Below are positions 1-13,287 of a stretch of 64,000 nucleotides of DNA, piece after piece. The notes beneath the pieces are model-generated. The model saw only the letters and a program-made list of their open reading frames with translations. It was not told where the DNA came from and ran no database searches. The first letter of the stretch is position 1. Every line of letters starts with the position of its first letter. The position numbers were made by a program, and so were the translations under genes. Source of the DNA: Aristolochia californica (Eukaryota; Streptophyta; Magnoliopsida; Piperales; Aristolochiaceae); NCBI GenBank assembly GCA_029961685.1, contig JARWKL010000002.1, positions 15,406,908 to 15,470,907 of the forward strand, given 5' to 3'.

Positions 1-3000
1 GTGAACGTGCTATGGAATATTTACTTGAGTCAATCATGTGTAACGTGCCAAATTTTTGGAAGAAATGACTAATGGATTTAGAGTCAACACTTAGTTAAAA
101 TTTCCCCGCCTCGCCCTTTTCCCGATGATTGCAAAACCTAAAATATATATGTAAAAAAAAGAGTCTACAATCCCTAAAAATTACAAAAACTTTTTGGCAT
201 TATGCCTCTCTATATTTGTGCATTTCCATTTTAGTTGAATGATTTTTTCTTAAATCAGAACTTGAGTTTTTACTTTCCCTTCAACTCGTAAACAATTTTG
301 ACAAGATGGCAAAAATTTCACAACAAAAGGAAAATGTTGGAGTTTATATATGGAAAAAATTTACAAAAATAACAAATGTAGATAAAAAAAATTTATTCAC
401 ACACCTCGAATGAATACAAATGTTTTGTTATCCAAGTTTGGGAAATTTCACTAATTCAACCGTAATAGCTTGGAATTTTATAACAAAGATATTTCTACAC
501 ATGTTTTAAATATAGATATGCATGCTTGAAACATGTTAAATATGAAAATGACCTATGAATCCAAACCTTTTAAAGAGACCAACAAATGCTCATTAAATTC
601 TCAAGTCAACATGCAATGGGATATTTACCCGAGTCAAACAAGCCATTATTTTGCCCATTTACAAAAAGTTGACCTAACGATCAAAGATGATTGTAAAGTG
701 ATTTATCGGTGTATCATGCGTAACGGCCTATATTTTTGTAAGAAAGGACTTATGGATTGGGAGTCAACACTCAGTTAAAAATCCCCTGGCTCTCCCTTTT
801 CACGACAATTGGAAAACCTAATATATAAAAACTAAAAAGAGTTGACAATCCCTAAAAAATACATATACTTTTTTGAATTATCTCTCTCTACATTTTGTGC
901 ATTTCCATTTTAGATGTATACTTTTTTCTTAAATACAAACTTGTGTTTTCACTTTCCCTTCATCTCGTAAACAATTTTGCAAAGATGGCAAATAGATCAC
1001 AACAAAATGAAAATTTTAGAGTTCACGTATGGAAAAAAATTAAAAACAATAATAAATTAATTAAAGAAATTTTTTTTACACACCACAAATGAACACAAAA
1101 GTTTTTTTATCGAAGTTTAGGAAATTTCACTAGTTCAACCCTAATAGCATGGAATTTTATAAGAAAGAGATTTCTACACATGTTTTGCATTTGGATATGC
1201 ATGCTTGAAACATTTTAAGATGCAAATAACCTATGGATCCAAACCTTTTAAAGAGAACAACTAATGCTCATTAAATTCTCAAGTGAACGTGCAGCAGGAT
1301 ATTTACCGGAGTCAAAGATGCAATTATTTTGACCATTTACAAAAAGCTGACCTAACAATCATAGATGATTGTAAAGTAATTTATCGGTCAACCATGCATA
1401 ACGGGCTATATTTTTGTAAGAAATGACTTATGGATTGGGAGTCAACACTGAGTTAAAAATCCCTTGCCTCCCCCTTTTCCTGATGATTACAAAACCTAAT
1501 ATATAAACAGTAAAAAGAGTTTACAATCCCTTCAAAGTATCGACACTTTTTGGAATTATCTCTATCTACATTAGTGCATTCCATTTTAGATGTATGCTTT
1601 TTTCTGAAATCAAAACTTCAGTTTGCACTTTCCCATCATCACGTAAACAATTTTGACAAGATGGCAAATAGTTCACAATAAAATGAAAATTTTCGAGTTT
1701 ATGTATGGAAAAAATTTAAAACAATAAGAAATGTAAGTAAAGAAAATGAGATTTCTACACATGTTTTAAAAATGGATATGCATGCTTGAAACAAGTTAAA
1801 GATGCAAATGACCTAAGGATCCAAACCTTTTAAAGAGAATAACAAATACTCATTAAATTCTCAAGTGAACGTGAGGTGGTATACTTACCAGAGTCAAGCA
1901 AACCATTATTTTGCCTATTTACAAAAAGCTGACCTAACAATTATAAATGATTGTGAAGTGATTGTGAATCATACGTAACGGGCAATATTTTTGAAAGATA
2001 TGACTTATGGATTGGGAGCCAACACCCAGTTAAAAATCCCCATCCCCCCCCCCCCCCCCCCCTGTCCCCCTTTTCTCGACAAATGTAAAACCTAATATAT
2101 TAAAATTAAAAAGAGTTTATAATCCCTAAAAATTATAGACACTTTTTGGAATTATCTCTTTCTACATTTGTGCTTTTCCATTTTATATGTGTGCTTTTTT
2201 CTTAAATCAAAAGTTGAGATTTCACTTTCCCTTTGTCTCGTAAACAATTTTGACAAGATGGAAAATAGATCACAACCAAAATAAAAAATTTAGAGTTTAT
2301 GTATAGAAAAAATTTAAAACAATAACAAATGTAATTCAAGAAAATTTATTCCCACACCATGAATGAACACAAAAGTTTTGTTATCCAAGTTTAGGAAATT
2401 CCACTAGTTCAACCGTAATAGCTTGGAATTTTATTAGAAAGAGATTTCCACACAAGTTTAAAATATGAATATGCATGCTTTAAACATGTTAAAGATGCAA
2501 ATGATCTATGGATCCAAATCTTTTAAAGAGAACAACAAATGCTCATTAAATTCTCAAGTGAACGTGTGATGGGATATTTACTTGAGTCAAACAAGCCATT
2601 ATTTTGCCCATTTAAAAAAAGCTGACCTAACAATCGTAAATGATTGTAAAGTCATTTATCGGTCAATCATACGTTACGAGCAATATTTTTTAAAGAAATA
2701 ACTGATGGATTAAGAGTCAACACGCAGTTAAAAATCCCCATCCTCTTGCTTTTCCTGGCAATTGTAACACCTAATATTTAAAAAATAAAAAGAGTTTACA
2801 ATCCCAAACAATTTCAGACACTTTTTGGAATTATGTCTCTCAATATTTGTGCATTTCTATTTTAGATGTATGCTTTTTTCTGAAATCAAAACTTGATTTT
2901 TCACATTCCCTTCAACTCGTAAACAATTTTGAAGAGATTGCAAAAAGATCATAACAAAATGAAAATTTCAGAGTTTATGTATGGAAAAATTTTAAAAAAT

Positions 3001-3010
3001 AACAAATGTA
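1..3010 (+). repeat. Left copy of a ~7.35-kb-spaced segmental duplication
   Basis: This segment is near-identical to 7348-10450. Shared private features include a shortened D-type monomer in which GAGTCAA runs straight into CAATCATG, a B monomer with an altered AAGATGCAATTATTTT stretch, a C monomer with GGTGGTATAC, and a long poly-C run. The left copy additionally lacks about 95 bp at 1749. Similarity decays to ordinary monomer-to-monomer levels near 3010-3060. The right copy lies about 7345 bp downstream, which is 11 monomers. Confidence 0.85.
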
Positions 3011-3143
3011 TGTAAAGAAAATTTATTCACACACCACGAATGAACACAAAAGTTTAGTTATCCAAGTTTGGGAAATTCCACTAGTTCAACCCAAATAGCT
3101 TGGAATTTTATAAGAAAGAGATTTCTACACTTCTTTTAAAAAT
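514..3143 (+). repeat. A-B-C-D higher-order repeat copy
   Basis: Four successive monomers start near 514 (A), 1192 (B), 1773 (C) and 2466 (D). Type A carries GAGACCAACAAATG and TCAACATGC. Type B carries a GCAGGATATTT variant. Type C has GAGGTGG and ATATTTTTGAAAGA. Type D has TGATGGGATATTT and a GGAATTATGTCTCTC stretch. The C monomer is shortened by about 95 bp near 1749. Confidence 0.8.
2036..2070 (+). repeat. Poly-C expansion inside a C-type monomer
   Basis: The C-rich tract present in every monomer is expanded here to a 19-base run of C (2044-2062), followed by TGT and five more C. The paralogous monomer at 9215 has a 12-base run at 9479-9490. The monomer at 26840 has a related CCCCCTGTCCCCC at about 27112-27129. 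Confidence 0.95.
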
Positions 3144-5534
3144 GGATATGCATGCTTGAAACATGTTAAAGATGCAATTGACCTATGGGTCTAAACGTTT
3201 TAAAGAGAATAACAAATGCTCAATAATATCTCAAGTGAATGTGAGGTGGGATATTTACCATATTCAAACAAGCCATTATTTTGCCTATTTACAAAAAGTT
3301 GACCTAACAATCATAGATGATTGTAAAGTGATTTATCAGTCATTCATGTGTAACGGGCTATATTTTTTTAAGAAATGACTTATGGATTGGGAGTCAACAC
3401 ACAGTTAAAAATCCTCCGCCTCCCTTTTTCCCAACAAATGATAAACTTAATATATAAAAACTATAAAAGAGTTTTTAATCTCTAAAAATTACCGACATTT
3501 TTTTGAATTATCTCTCTTTACATTTGTGGATTTCAATTTTAGATGTAAGTTTTTTTCTTAAATCAAAATTTGAGCTTTCACTTTCCCTTCATCTCGTAAT
3601 CAATTTTGACAAGATGGCAAATAAATCACAACAAAATGAAAATTTTTGAGTTTATGTAAGGGAAAAATTTTAAACAATAACAAATGTAAGTAAAGATAAT
3701 TTATTCACACACCATAAATGAACACAAAAGTTCTCTTATCCAAGTTTGGGGAAGTCCACTTGTTCAACCCTAATAGCTTGGAATTTTATAAGAAAGAGAT
3801 TTCTACACATGTTTTAAATATGGATATGCATGCTAGAAACATGTTAAAGATGCAAATGAGCTATGGATCCAAACCTTTAAAGAGAATAATAGATACTCAT
3901 TAAATTCTCAAGTGAACGTGCGGTGAGATATTTACCTGAGTCAAACAAGCCATTATTTTGCCCATTTACAAAAAGTTGAGCTATCAATCATAGATGATTG
4001 TAAAGTGATTTATCGGTCTATCATGCTTAACGGGCTATATTTTTGTAAGAAATGACTTATGGATTGGGAGTCAACACTCAGTTAAAAACTCCCCCGACTC
4101 TCCCTTTTCCCGACGATTGCAAAACCAAATATATAAAAACTAAAAAAGAGTTGACAATCCCTAAAAATTACAGACAGTTTTTTGAATTATCTCACTCTAC
4201 ATTTGTGCATTTCCATTTTAGATGTATGTTTTTTTATTAAATGAAAACTTGAGTTTTCATTTTTCGTTCATCTCGTAAACAATTTTGACAAGATGGCAAA
4301 TCGATCACAACAAAAAGAAAATTTTAGAATTTATGTGTGGAAAATATTTAAAAGGATAACAGATGTAAGTAAAGAAAATTTATTCACACGCCACAAACGA
4401 ACACAAAAGTTTTGTTATCCAAGTTTTGGAAATTCTACTAGTTCAACCCTAATAGCATGGAATTTTATAAGACAGAGATTTCTACACATCTTTTAAAAAT
4501 GGATATGAATGGTTGAAACATGTTAATGACACAAATGACCTATGGACCCTAACCTTTGAAAGAGAACAAAAAATGCTCATTAAATTCTCAAGTGAACCTG
4601 CGATGGGATATTTACCTGAGTCAAACAAGGCATTATTTTGCCCATTTAGAAAAAGCAGACCTAACAATCATAGATGATTGTATAGTGATTTATCGGTCAA
4701 TCATGCGTAACGGGCTATATTTTTGTAAGAAACGACTTATGGATTGGGAGTCAACACTTAGTTAAAAATCCCCTGGCTCTTCCTTTTCCCGACAATTGCA
4801 AAACCTAATGTATAAAAACTAAAAAGAGTTGACAATAATTAAAAATTATAGACACTTTTTGGAATTATCTCCCTGTACATTTATGCATTTCCATGTTAGA
4901 TGTATACTTTTTTCTTAAATCAAGACTTGAGTTTTCACTTTCCCTTCATCTCTTAAACAATTTTGACAAGATGGCAAATGGATCACAACAAAATGAAAAT
5001 TTTAGAGTTTATGTATGGAAAAAAATTTAAAACAATAACAAATGTAAGTAAAGAAAATTTGTTCACACACCACAAATGAACACAAAAAATTTGTTATCCA
5101 AGTTTTGGAAATTCCACTAGTTCAACCCTAATAGCTTGGAATTTTATAAAAAAGAAATTTCTACTCATGTTTTAAAGTGGATATGCATGCTTGAAACATG
5201 TTAAAGATGCAAATGACCTGTGGATCCAAACCTTACAAGAGTCAAACAAGCCATTAGTTTGCCTATTTACAAAAAGCTGACCTAACAAGCATAGATATTG
5301 TAAAGTGATTTATCAGTCAATCAAGTGTAACGGGCTGTATTTTTGTAAGATATGACTTATGGATTGGGAGTCAACACTCAGTTAATAACCCCCCGCCTCC
5401 CCCTTTTCTCAACGATTGGAAAACCTAATATATAAAAACTAATAAGAGTTTACAATCCGTCAAAAATACTGACACTTTTTGAATTTGCTCTCTCTACAAT
5501 TGTTCATTTCCTCTTTTTATGTATGCTTTTTTCT

Positions 5535-5576
5535 TAAATCAAAACTTGAGTTTTCTAAATCAAAACTTGAGTTTTC
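5535..5576 (+). repeat. Perfect 21-bp tandem duplication inside a monomer
   Basis: Two exact adjacent copies (5535-5555 and 5556-5576) of a segment containing AAATCAAAACTTGAG. Every other monomer has this segment once. It is a local slippage event private to this monomer. Confidence 0.95.
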
Positions 5577-5899
5577 TCTTTCCCTTCATCTCGTAAGCAA
5601 TTTTGACAACATGGCAAAAAGATCACAACAAAATGAAAATTTTTGAGTCTATGAATGGAAAAAATTTAAAATAATAACAAATGTAAGTAAAGAAAATTTA
5701 TTCACCCACCAAATATGAACACAAAAGTTTTGTTATTCAAGTTTGGGAAATTCCACTAGTTCAACCCTAATAGCTTGGAATTTTATAAGAAAGAGATTTC
5801 TACACATATTTTAAAGATGGATATGCATGCATGAAACATGTTAAAGATGCAAAAGACCTATGGATCCAAACCTTTTAAAGAGAATAACAAATGCTCATT

Positions 5900-6022
5900 A
5901 AATTATCAAATGAACGTGCGGTGGGATATTTACCCGAGTCAAATTCTGAAATGAAAGTGTGGTGGGATATTTACCTGAGTCATATTCTGAAATGAAAGTG
6001 TGGTGGGATATTTACCACAGTC
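5900..6022 (+). repeat. 41-bp-period triplication inside a monomer
   Basis: The segment GTGGGATATTTACC occurs at 5921, 5962 and 6003, giving a period of 41 bp. The second and third copies share the new junction ATTCTGAAATGAAAGTGTG. This lengthens the monomer and explains the 762-bp spacing between the motifs at 5819 and 6581. Confidence 0.92.
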
Positions 6023-7257
6023 AAACAAGCCATTATTTTGTCCATTTACAAAAAAGTTGAGCTAACAATCATAGATGATTCTAAAGTGATTTATCAAACA
6101 ATCATGCGTCATGGGATATATTTTTGTAAGAAATGACTTATGGATTGGGAGTCAACACTTTGTTCAAAATTACCCGCCTCCACCTTTTCCCAAAGATTCC
6201 AAAACCAAATATATAAAAACTAAAAAGAGTTTACAATCCTAAAAATTACAGACACTTTTTTGAATTAGTTGTATCTACATTTTTGTATTTCTGTTTGAGA
6301 TGTATGCTTTTTTCTTAAATCAAAACTTGATTTTTCACTTTCCCTTCATCTTGTAAACAATTTTGAGAAGATGCCAAAGAGATCACAACAAAATGAAAAT
6401 TTTAGAGTTTATGTATGGAAAAAATTTAAAACAATAACAAATGTAAGTAAAGAAAATTTTTTCACACACCACAAATGAACAAAAAAAGCTTTGTTATCTA
6501 AGTTTGGGAAATTCAACTAGATCATCCCTAATTGCCTGGAATTTTATAAGAAAGAGATTTCTACACATGTTTTACATATGGATATGCATGCTTGAAACAA
6601 CTTAAATATGGAAATGACCTATGGATCCAAACCTTTTAAAGAGAACAACATATGCGCATTAAATTTTCAAGTGAACATGCGGCGGGATATTTACCTAAGT
6701 AAAAAAATTCATTATTTTGCCCATCTATAAAAATTTGGTCCAACAATCATAGATAATTGTAAAGTGATTTATCAGTCAATCATGCGTAACGGGCTATATT
6801 TTTGTGAGAAATGACTTATGGATTGGGAGTCAACACTCAGGTAAAAATTACCTGCCACCCCCTTTTCTCGAAAATTGCAAAACCAAATATAACAAAACTA
6901 AAAAGAGTTGACAATCCCTAAAAATTACAGACACTTTTTTGAATTATCTCTCTCTACATTTGTGCATTTCCATTTTAGAAGTATGTTTTTTTCTTAAATC
7001 AAAACTTAAGTTTTCTCTTTCCCTTCATCTCATAAACAATTTTGACAACATGGCAAAAAGTGCACAACAAAAAGAAAATTTTAGAATTTATGTATAGAAA
7101 ACATTTATAAGAATAACAAAGGTAAGTAAAGAAAATTTATTCACACACCACAAATGAACACAAAAGTTTTGTTATCCAAGTTTGGAAAATTCTACTAGTT
7201 CAACCCTAATTGCTTGGAATTTTATAAGAAAGAAATTTCTACACAAGTTTTAAAAAA

Positions 7258-7859
7258 GGATATGCATGTTTGAAACATGTTAAAGATGCAAATGACCGAT
7301 GGATCCAAACCTTTTAAAGAGAAAAACAATGGGCAATAAATTCTCAAGTGAACGTGCTATGGAATATTTTCTTGAGTCAATCATGTGTAACGTGCCAAAT
7401 TGTTGGAAGAAATGACTGATGCATTTAGAGTCAACACTCAGTTAAAATTCCCCCGCCTCGCCCTTTTCCCGATGATTGCAAACCAAATATATATATATAT
7501 AAAAGAGTCTACAATCCCTAAAAATTACAAACACTTTTTGGAATTATGTCTCTCTATATTTGTGCATTTCCATTTTAGTTGAATGATTTTTTCTTAAATC
7601 AAAACTTGTTTTTTCACTTTCCCTTCAACTCGTAAACAATTTTGACAAGATGGCAAAAATTTCACAACAAAAGGAAAATGTTGGAGTTTATGTATGGAAA
7701 AAATTTAAAACAATAAAAAAAGTAGATAAAAAAAATTTTATTCACACACCTCAAATGAATACAAATGTTTTGTTATCCAAGTTTGGGAAATTGCACTAAT
7801 TCAACCGTAATAGCTTGGAATTTTATAAGAAAGAGATTTCTACACATGTTTTAAATATG
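7258..7859 (+). repeat. Shortened D-type monomer
   Basis: This monomer is only about 602 bp because roughly 75 bp is missing where GAGTCAA joins CAATCATG (about 7374-7385). Its second half carries D-type marks: ATTATGTCTCTC and TTTTAGTTGAATGA. The partial monomer at position 1 has the same deletion, which links the two copies of the segmental duplication. Confidence 0.8.
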
Positions 7860-10450
7860 GATATGCATGCTTGAAACATGTTAAATATGCAAATGACCTA
7901 TGGATCCAAACCTTTTAAAGAGACCAACAAATGCTCATTAAATTCTCAAGTCAACATGCGATGGGATATTTACCCGAGTCAAACAAGCCATTATTTTGCC
8001 CATTTACAAAAAGTTGACCTAACGATCAGAGATGATTGTAAAGTAATTTATCGGTGAATCATGCGTAACGGGCTATATTTTTGTAAGAAACGACTTGTGG
8101 ATTGGGAGTCAACACTCAGTTAAAAATCCCCTGGCTCTCCCTTTTCCCGACGATTGGAAAACCCATTATATAAAAACTAAAAAGAGTTGACAATCCCTAA
8201 AAATTACAGACACTTTTTTGAATTATCTCTCTCTACATTTTGTGCATTTCCATTTTAGATGTATACTTTTTTCTTAAATACAAACTTGTGTTTTCACTTT
8301 TCCTTCATCCCGTAAACAATTTTGCAAAGATGGCAAATACATCACAACAAAATGAAAATTTTAGAGTTTATGTAAGGAAAAAAATTATAAAAAATAATAA
8401 ATTAAGTAAAGAAATTTTTTTTACACACCAAAAATGAACACAAAAGTTTTTTTATCGAAGTTTGAGAAATTTCACTAGTTCAACCCTAATAGCTTGGAAT
8501 TTTATAAGAAAGACATTTCTACACATGTTTTGCATATGGATATGCATGCTTGAAACATGTTTAAGATGCAAATAACCTATGGATCCAAACCTTTTAAAGA
8601 GAACAACAAATGCTCATTAAATTCTCAAGTGAACGTGCGGCAGGATATTTGCCGGAGTCAAAGATGCAATTATTTTGGCCATTTACAAAAAACTGACCTA
8701 ACAATCATAGATGATTGTAAAGTCATTTATAGGTCAATCATGCATAACGGGCTATATTTTTTTAAGAAATGACTTATGGATTGGGAGTCAACATAGAGTT
8801 AAAAATCCCTCGCCTCCCCCTTTTCTTGATGATTGCAAAACCTAATATATAAAAAGAAAAAAGAGTTTACAATCCCTTCAAATTATCGACACTTTTTGGA
8901 ATTATCTCTATCTACATTAGTGCATTCCATTTTAGATGTAAGTTTTTTTCTTAAATCAAAACTTCAGTTTTCACTTTCCCATCATCTCGTAAACAATTTT
9001 GACAAGATGGCAAATAGTTCACAATAAAATGAAAATTTTCGAGTTTATGTATGGAAAAAATTTAAAACAATAACAAATGTAAGTAAAGAAAATTTATTAA
9101 CAAACAACGAATGTACACAAAAGTTTTGCTATGTTAGTTTGGGAAATTCCACTAGTTCTACCCTAATAGCTTGGAATTTTATAAGACTGAAATTTCTACA
9201 CATGTTTTAAAAATGGATATGCATGCTTGAAACATGTTAAAGATGCAAATGACCTATGGATCCAAACCTTTTAAAGAGAATAACAAATACTCATTAAATT
9301 CTCAAGTGAACGTGAGGTGGTATACTAACCAGAGTCAAGCAAACCATTATTTTGCCTATTTACAAAAAGCTGACCTAACAATTATAAATGATTTTAAAGT
9401 GATTGTGAATCATACGTAACGGGAAATATTTTTGAAAGATATGACTTACGGATTGGGAGCCAACACTCAGTCAAATATCCCCCCCCCCCCTTCCCCTGTC
9501 CCCCTTTTCTCGAAAAAAGTAAAACCTAATATATAAAAATTAAAAAGAGTTTACAATCCCTAAAAATTACAGACATTTTTGGAATTATCTCTCTCTACAT
9601 TTGTGCATTTCCATTTTAGATGTGTGCTTTTTTTTAAAATCAAAAGTTGAGATTTCACTTTCCCTTCGTCTCGTAAACAATTTTGACAAGATGGAAAATA
9701 GATCACAACCAAAATAAAAATTTTAGAGTTTATGTATAGAAAAAATTTAAAACAATAACAAATGCAAGTCAAGAAAATTTATTCCCACACCATGAATGAA
9801 CACAAAAGTTTTGTTATCCAAGTTTGGGAAAGTTCACTAGTTCAACCGTAATAGCTTGGAATTTTATTACAAAGAGATTTCCACACAAGTTTAAAATATG
9901 GATATGCATGCTTTAAATATGTTGAAGATGCAAATGATCTATGGATCCAAATCTTTTAAAGAGAACAACAAATGCTCATTAAATTCTCAAGTGAACGTGT
10001 GATGGGATTTTTACTCGAGTCAAACAAGCCATTATTTTTCCCATTTAAAAAAAGCTGACCTAACAATCGTAAATGATTGTAAAGTGATTTATCGGTCAAT
10101 CATACGTTATGGGAAATATTTTTTAAAGAAATGACTGATGGATTCAGAGTCAGCACGCAGTTAAAAATCCCCAGCCTCCCCCTTTTCCTAGCAATTGTAA
10201 AACCTAATATATAAAAAATAAAAAGAGTTTACAATCCCAAAAAATTACAGACACTTTTTGGAATTATGTCTCTCAATATTTGTGCATTTCCATTTTAGAT
10301 GTATGCTTTTTTCTTAAATCAAAACTTGAGTTTTCACATTCCCTTCAACTCGTATACAATTTTGACAAGATTGCAAAAAGATCATAACAAATCAAAATTT
10401 CAGAGTTTATGTATGGAAAAATTTTAAAAAAATTACTAATGTATGTAAAG
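7348..10450 (+). repeat. Right copy of the ~7.35-kb-spaced segmental duplication
   Basis: Counterpart of 1-3010. It keeps the 95 bp missing from the left copy at 1749, so it is about 3.1 kb long. The shared private variants make a common origin much more likely than parallel array drift. Similarity fades at about 10450, just before the next A monomer. Confidence 0.85.
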
Positions 10451-10577
10451 AAAATTTATTCACACACCACGAATGAACACAAATGTTTGGTTATCAAAGT
10501 TTGGGAAATTCCACAAATTCAACCCTAATAGCTTGGAATTTTAAAAGGAAGATATTTCTACACATGTTTTAAATATG
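7860..10577 (+). repeat. A-B-C-D higher-order repeat copy
   Basis: Monomers start at about 7860 (A), 8538 (B), 9215 (C) and 9900 (D). The order and marks match those at 514-3143, and the copy is 2718 bp long. The C-rich tract of the C monomer is a 12-base C run at 9479-9490. Confidence 0.85.
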
Positions 10578-13287
10578 GATATGCATGCTTGAAACATGTT
10601 AAAGATGAAAATGACCTACGGATCCAAACCTTTTAAAAAGACCAACAAATGCTCAATAAATTCTCAATTGATCATGTGATGGGATATTTACCTGAGTCAA
10701 ACAAGCCATTATTTTGCCCATTTACAAAGAGTTGACCTAACGATCATAGATGATTGTAAAGAGACTTATTGGTGAATCATGTGTAACGGCCTATATTTTG
10801 GTAAGAAACGACTCATGGATTGGGAGAGAACACTCAGTTAAAAATCCCCCGACTCTCCCTTTTCCCAATGATTTTAAAACTTAAAAAATAAAAACTAAAA
10901 AGAGTTGACAATCCCTAAAAATTACAGACAATTTTTTGAATTATCTCTCTCTACATTTGTGCATTTCCATTTTAGATGTACACTTTTTTCTTAAATCAAA
11001 ACTTGAGTTTTCACTTTCCCTTCATCTCGTAAACAATTTTGACAAGATGGCAAATATATCACAACAAAATGAATATTTTATAGTTTATGTATGGAAAAAA
11101 AATTTAAAACAATAACAAATGTAAGTAAAGAAAATTTATTCACACACCACAAATGAACACAAAAGTTTTGTTATCCAATTTTGGGAAATTCCACTAGTTC
11201 AACCCTAATAGCTTGGAATTTTATCTTAAAGAGATATTTACACATGTTTTACATATGGATATGCATGCTTGAAACATGTTTAAGATGCAAATGACGTATG
11301 GATCCAAACCTTTTAAAGAGAACAACAAATGCTCATTAAATTCTCTAGTGAAGGTGCAGTAGGATATTTACCCGAGTCAAACATGCCATTATTTTGCCAA
11401 TTTATAAAAATCTGACCTAACAATCATAGATGATTGTGTAGTGATTTATTGGTCGATAATGCTAAACGGGCTATATTTTTGTAAGATATGACTTATGGAT
11501 TGGGAGTCAACACTTCTTTAAAAATCCCCCGCCTCCCCCTTTTTCTAGCGACTACAAAACCTAATATATAGAAACTAAAAGAGTGTAAAATCCCTCAAAA
11601 TTACAAAAACTTTTTGGAATTATCTCTCTCTACATTTGTGCACTTCCATTTTAGATGTATGCTTTTTTCTCAAATAAAAATTTGAGTTTTCACATTCCCT
11701 TCATCCCATAAACAATTTTGACAAGATGGCTAATAGATCAAAACAAAATGAAAATTTTAGATTTTAAGTAGGGAAAAAAATTAAAAAAATAGCAAATGTA
11801 AGTAAAGAAAATTTATTCACATACCACGAAAGAACACAAAATTTTTGTTATCCAAGTTTTGAAAATTCCACTAGTTCAACTGTAATAGCTTGGAATTTTA
11901 TAAGAAAGAGATTTCTACACATGTTTTAAAATGGATATGTATGCTTGAAGCATGTTAAAGACACAAATGACCTATGGATCCAAACCTTTTAAAGAGAATA
12001 ACAAATGCTCATTAAATTCTCAAGTGAACGTGAGGTGGGATATTTACCAGAGTCAAACAAACAATTATTTTTCCTTTTTACAAAAAGCTGACCTAACAAT
12101 TATAGATGCTTGTAAAGTGATTTATCGATGAATCATGCGTAACGGGAAATATTTTTGAAAGAAATGACTTATGGATTGGGAGTCAACACTCAGTTAAAAA
12201 TCCCCCGCCTCCCCCTTTTCTGGACGATTACAAAACCTAATATTTAAAAATTAAAAAGAGGTTACAATCCCTAAAAATTACATACGATTTTTGGAATTAT
12301 CACTCTCTACATTTGTGCATATCCATTTTAGATGTATGCTTTTTTTATAAATCGAAACTTGAGTTTTCAGTTTCCCTTCATCTCGTAAACAATTTTGACA
12401 AGATGGCAAATAGATCACTGCAAAATGAAATTTTAGAGTTTATGTATGGAAATTATTTAAAAGAATAACAAATGTAAGTAAAGAAAATTTATACACACAC
12501 AACGAATGAACACAAAAGTTTTGTTATCCAAGTTTTGGAAGTTCCACAAGTTCAATCCTAATAGTTTGGAATTTTATTTGAAAGAAATTTTTACAGACGT
12601 TTTAATTATGGATAAGCCTGCTTGAAACATGCTAAAGATGTAAATGACCTATGGATCCAAAACTTTTAAAGAGAACAACAAATACTCATTAAATTCGTAA
12701 GTGAACGTGAGATGGGTTATTTACTCGAGTCAAACAATCCATTATTTTACCCATTTAGAAAAAGCTGACCTAACAATCATAGATGAATGTAAAGTGATTT
12801 ATCGGTCAATCATACGCAATGGGCTATATTTTTTAAAGAAATGACTGATGGATTGAGAGTCAACACTCAATTTAAAATCCCTCGCCTCCCCCTTTTCCCC
12901 GCGATTGCAAAACCTAATATATAAAAAATAAAAAGAGTTTACAATCCCTAAAAATTACAGACACTTTTTGGAATTATGTCTCTCTGTATTTGTGGATTTC
13001 CATTTTAGTTGTATGATTTTTTATTCAATCGAAACTTGAGTTTTCACTTTCCCTTCGTCTCAAAACCAATTTTGACAAGATGGCAAATCGATATCAACAA
13101 AATGAAAATTTTAGAGTTTATGTAAGGAAAAAAATTAAAACAATAACAAATGTAAGTAAATAAAATTTATTCACACACCACAAATGAACACAAATGTTTT
13201 GTTATCCAAGTTTGGGAAATTCCACTAATTCAACCCTAATAGCTTGGAATTTTATAAGAAAGAGATTTCTACACATGTTTTAAATAT
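10578..13287 (+). repeat. A-B-C-D higher-order repeat copy
   Basis: Monomers start at about 10578 (A), 11256 (B), 11933 (C) and 12609 (D), 2710 bp in total. The C monomer has the type-specific TAGATGCTTGTAAAG and GGGAAATATTTTTGAAAG. The D monomer has GACTGATGGATTGAGAG and TTTTAGTTGTATGA. Confidence 0.87.

Larger units (their letters stand above)
3144..7257 (+). repeat. Irregular satellite stretch outside the four-monomer repeat
   Basis: Six monomers start near 3144, 3821, 4501, 5177, 5819 and 6581 and do not follow the A-B-C-D order. The stretch carries several lesions: a deletion of about 78 bp near 5233, a 21-bp tandem duplication at 5535-5576 and a 41-bp-period triplication around 5900-6020. 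The last monomer of the window left of the retroelement block (27442) shares private variants with the monomer at 3144, such as CATTCATGTGTAAC and GATAAAC. Confidence 0.8.

Noticed and set aside
533..778. 81-codon open frame and the many similar 60-100 codon frames throughout the satellite
   Set aside because: They occur at the same places in the satellite monomer, are broken by stops or indels in many copies, and show no protein family motif. They are treated as by-products of the repeat.
2044..2062. Poly-C run as an assembly error or sequencing artefact
   Set aside because: A shorter run exists in the paralogous monomer at 9479-9490, so the expansion is probably real, though its exact length is uncertain.
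3718..3903. Open frame spanning the ATGAACACAAAAG segment of a monomer
   Set aside because: In most monomers the same frame stops at CACTAG within 45 bases; it is open here only through a point change.
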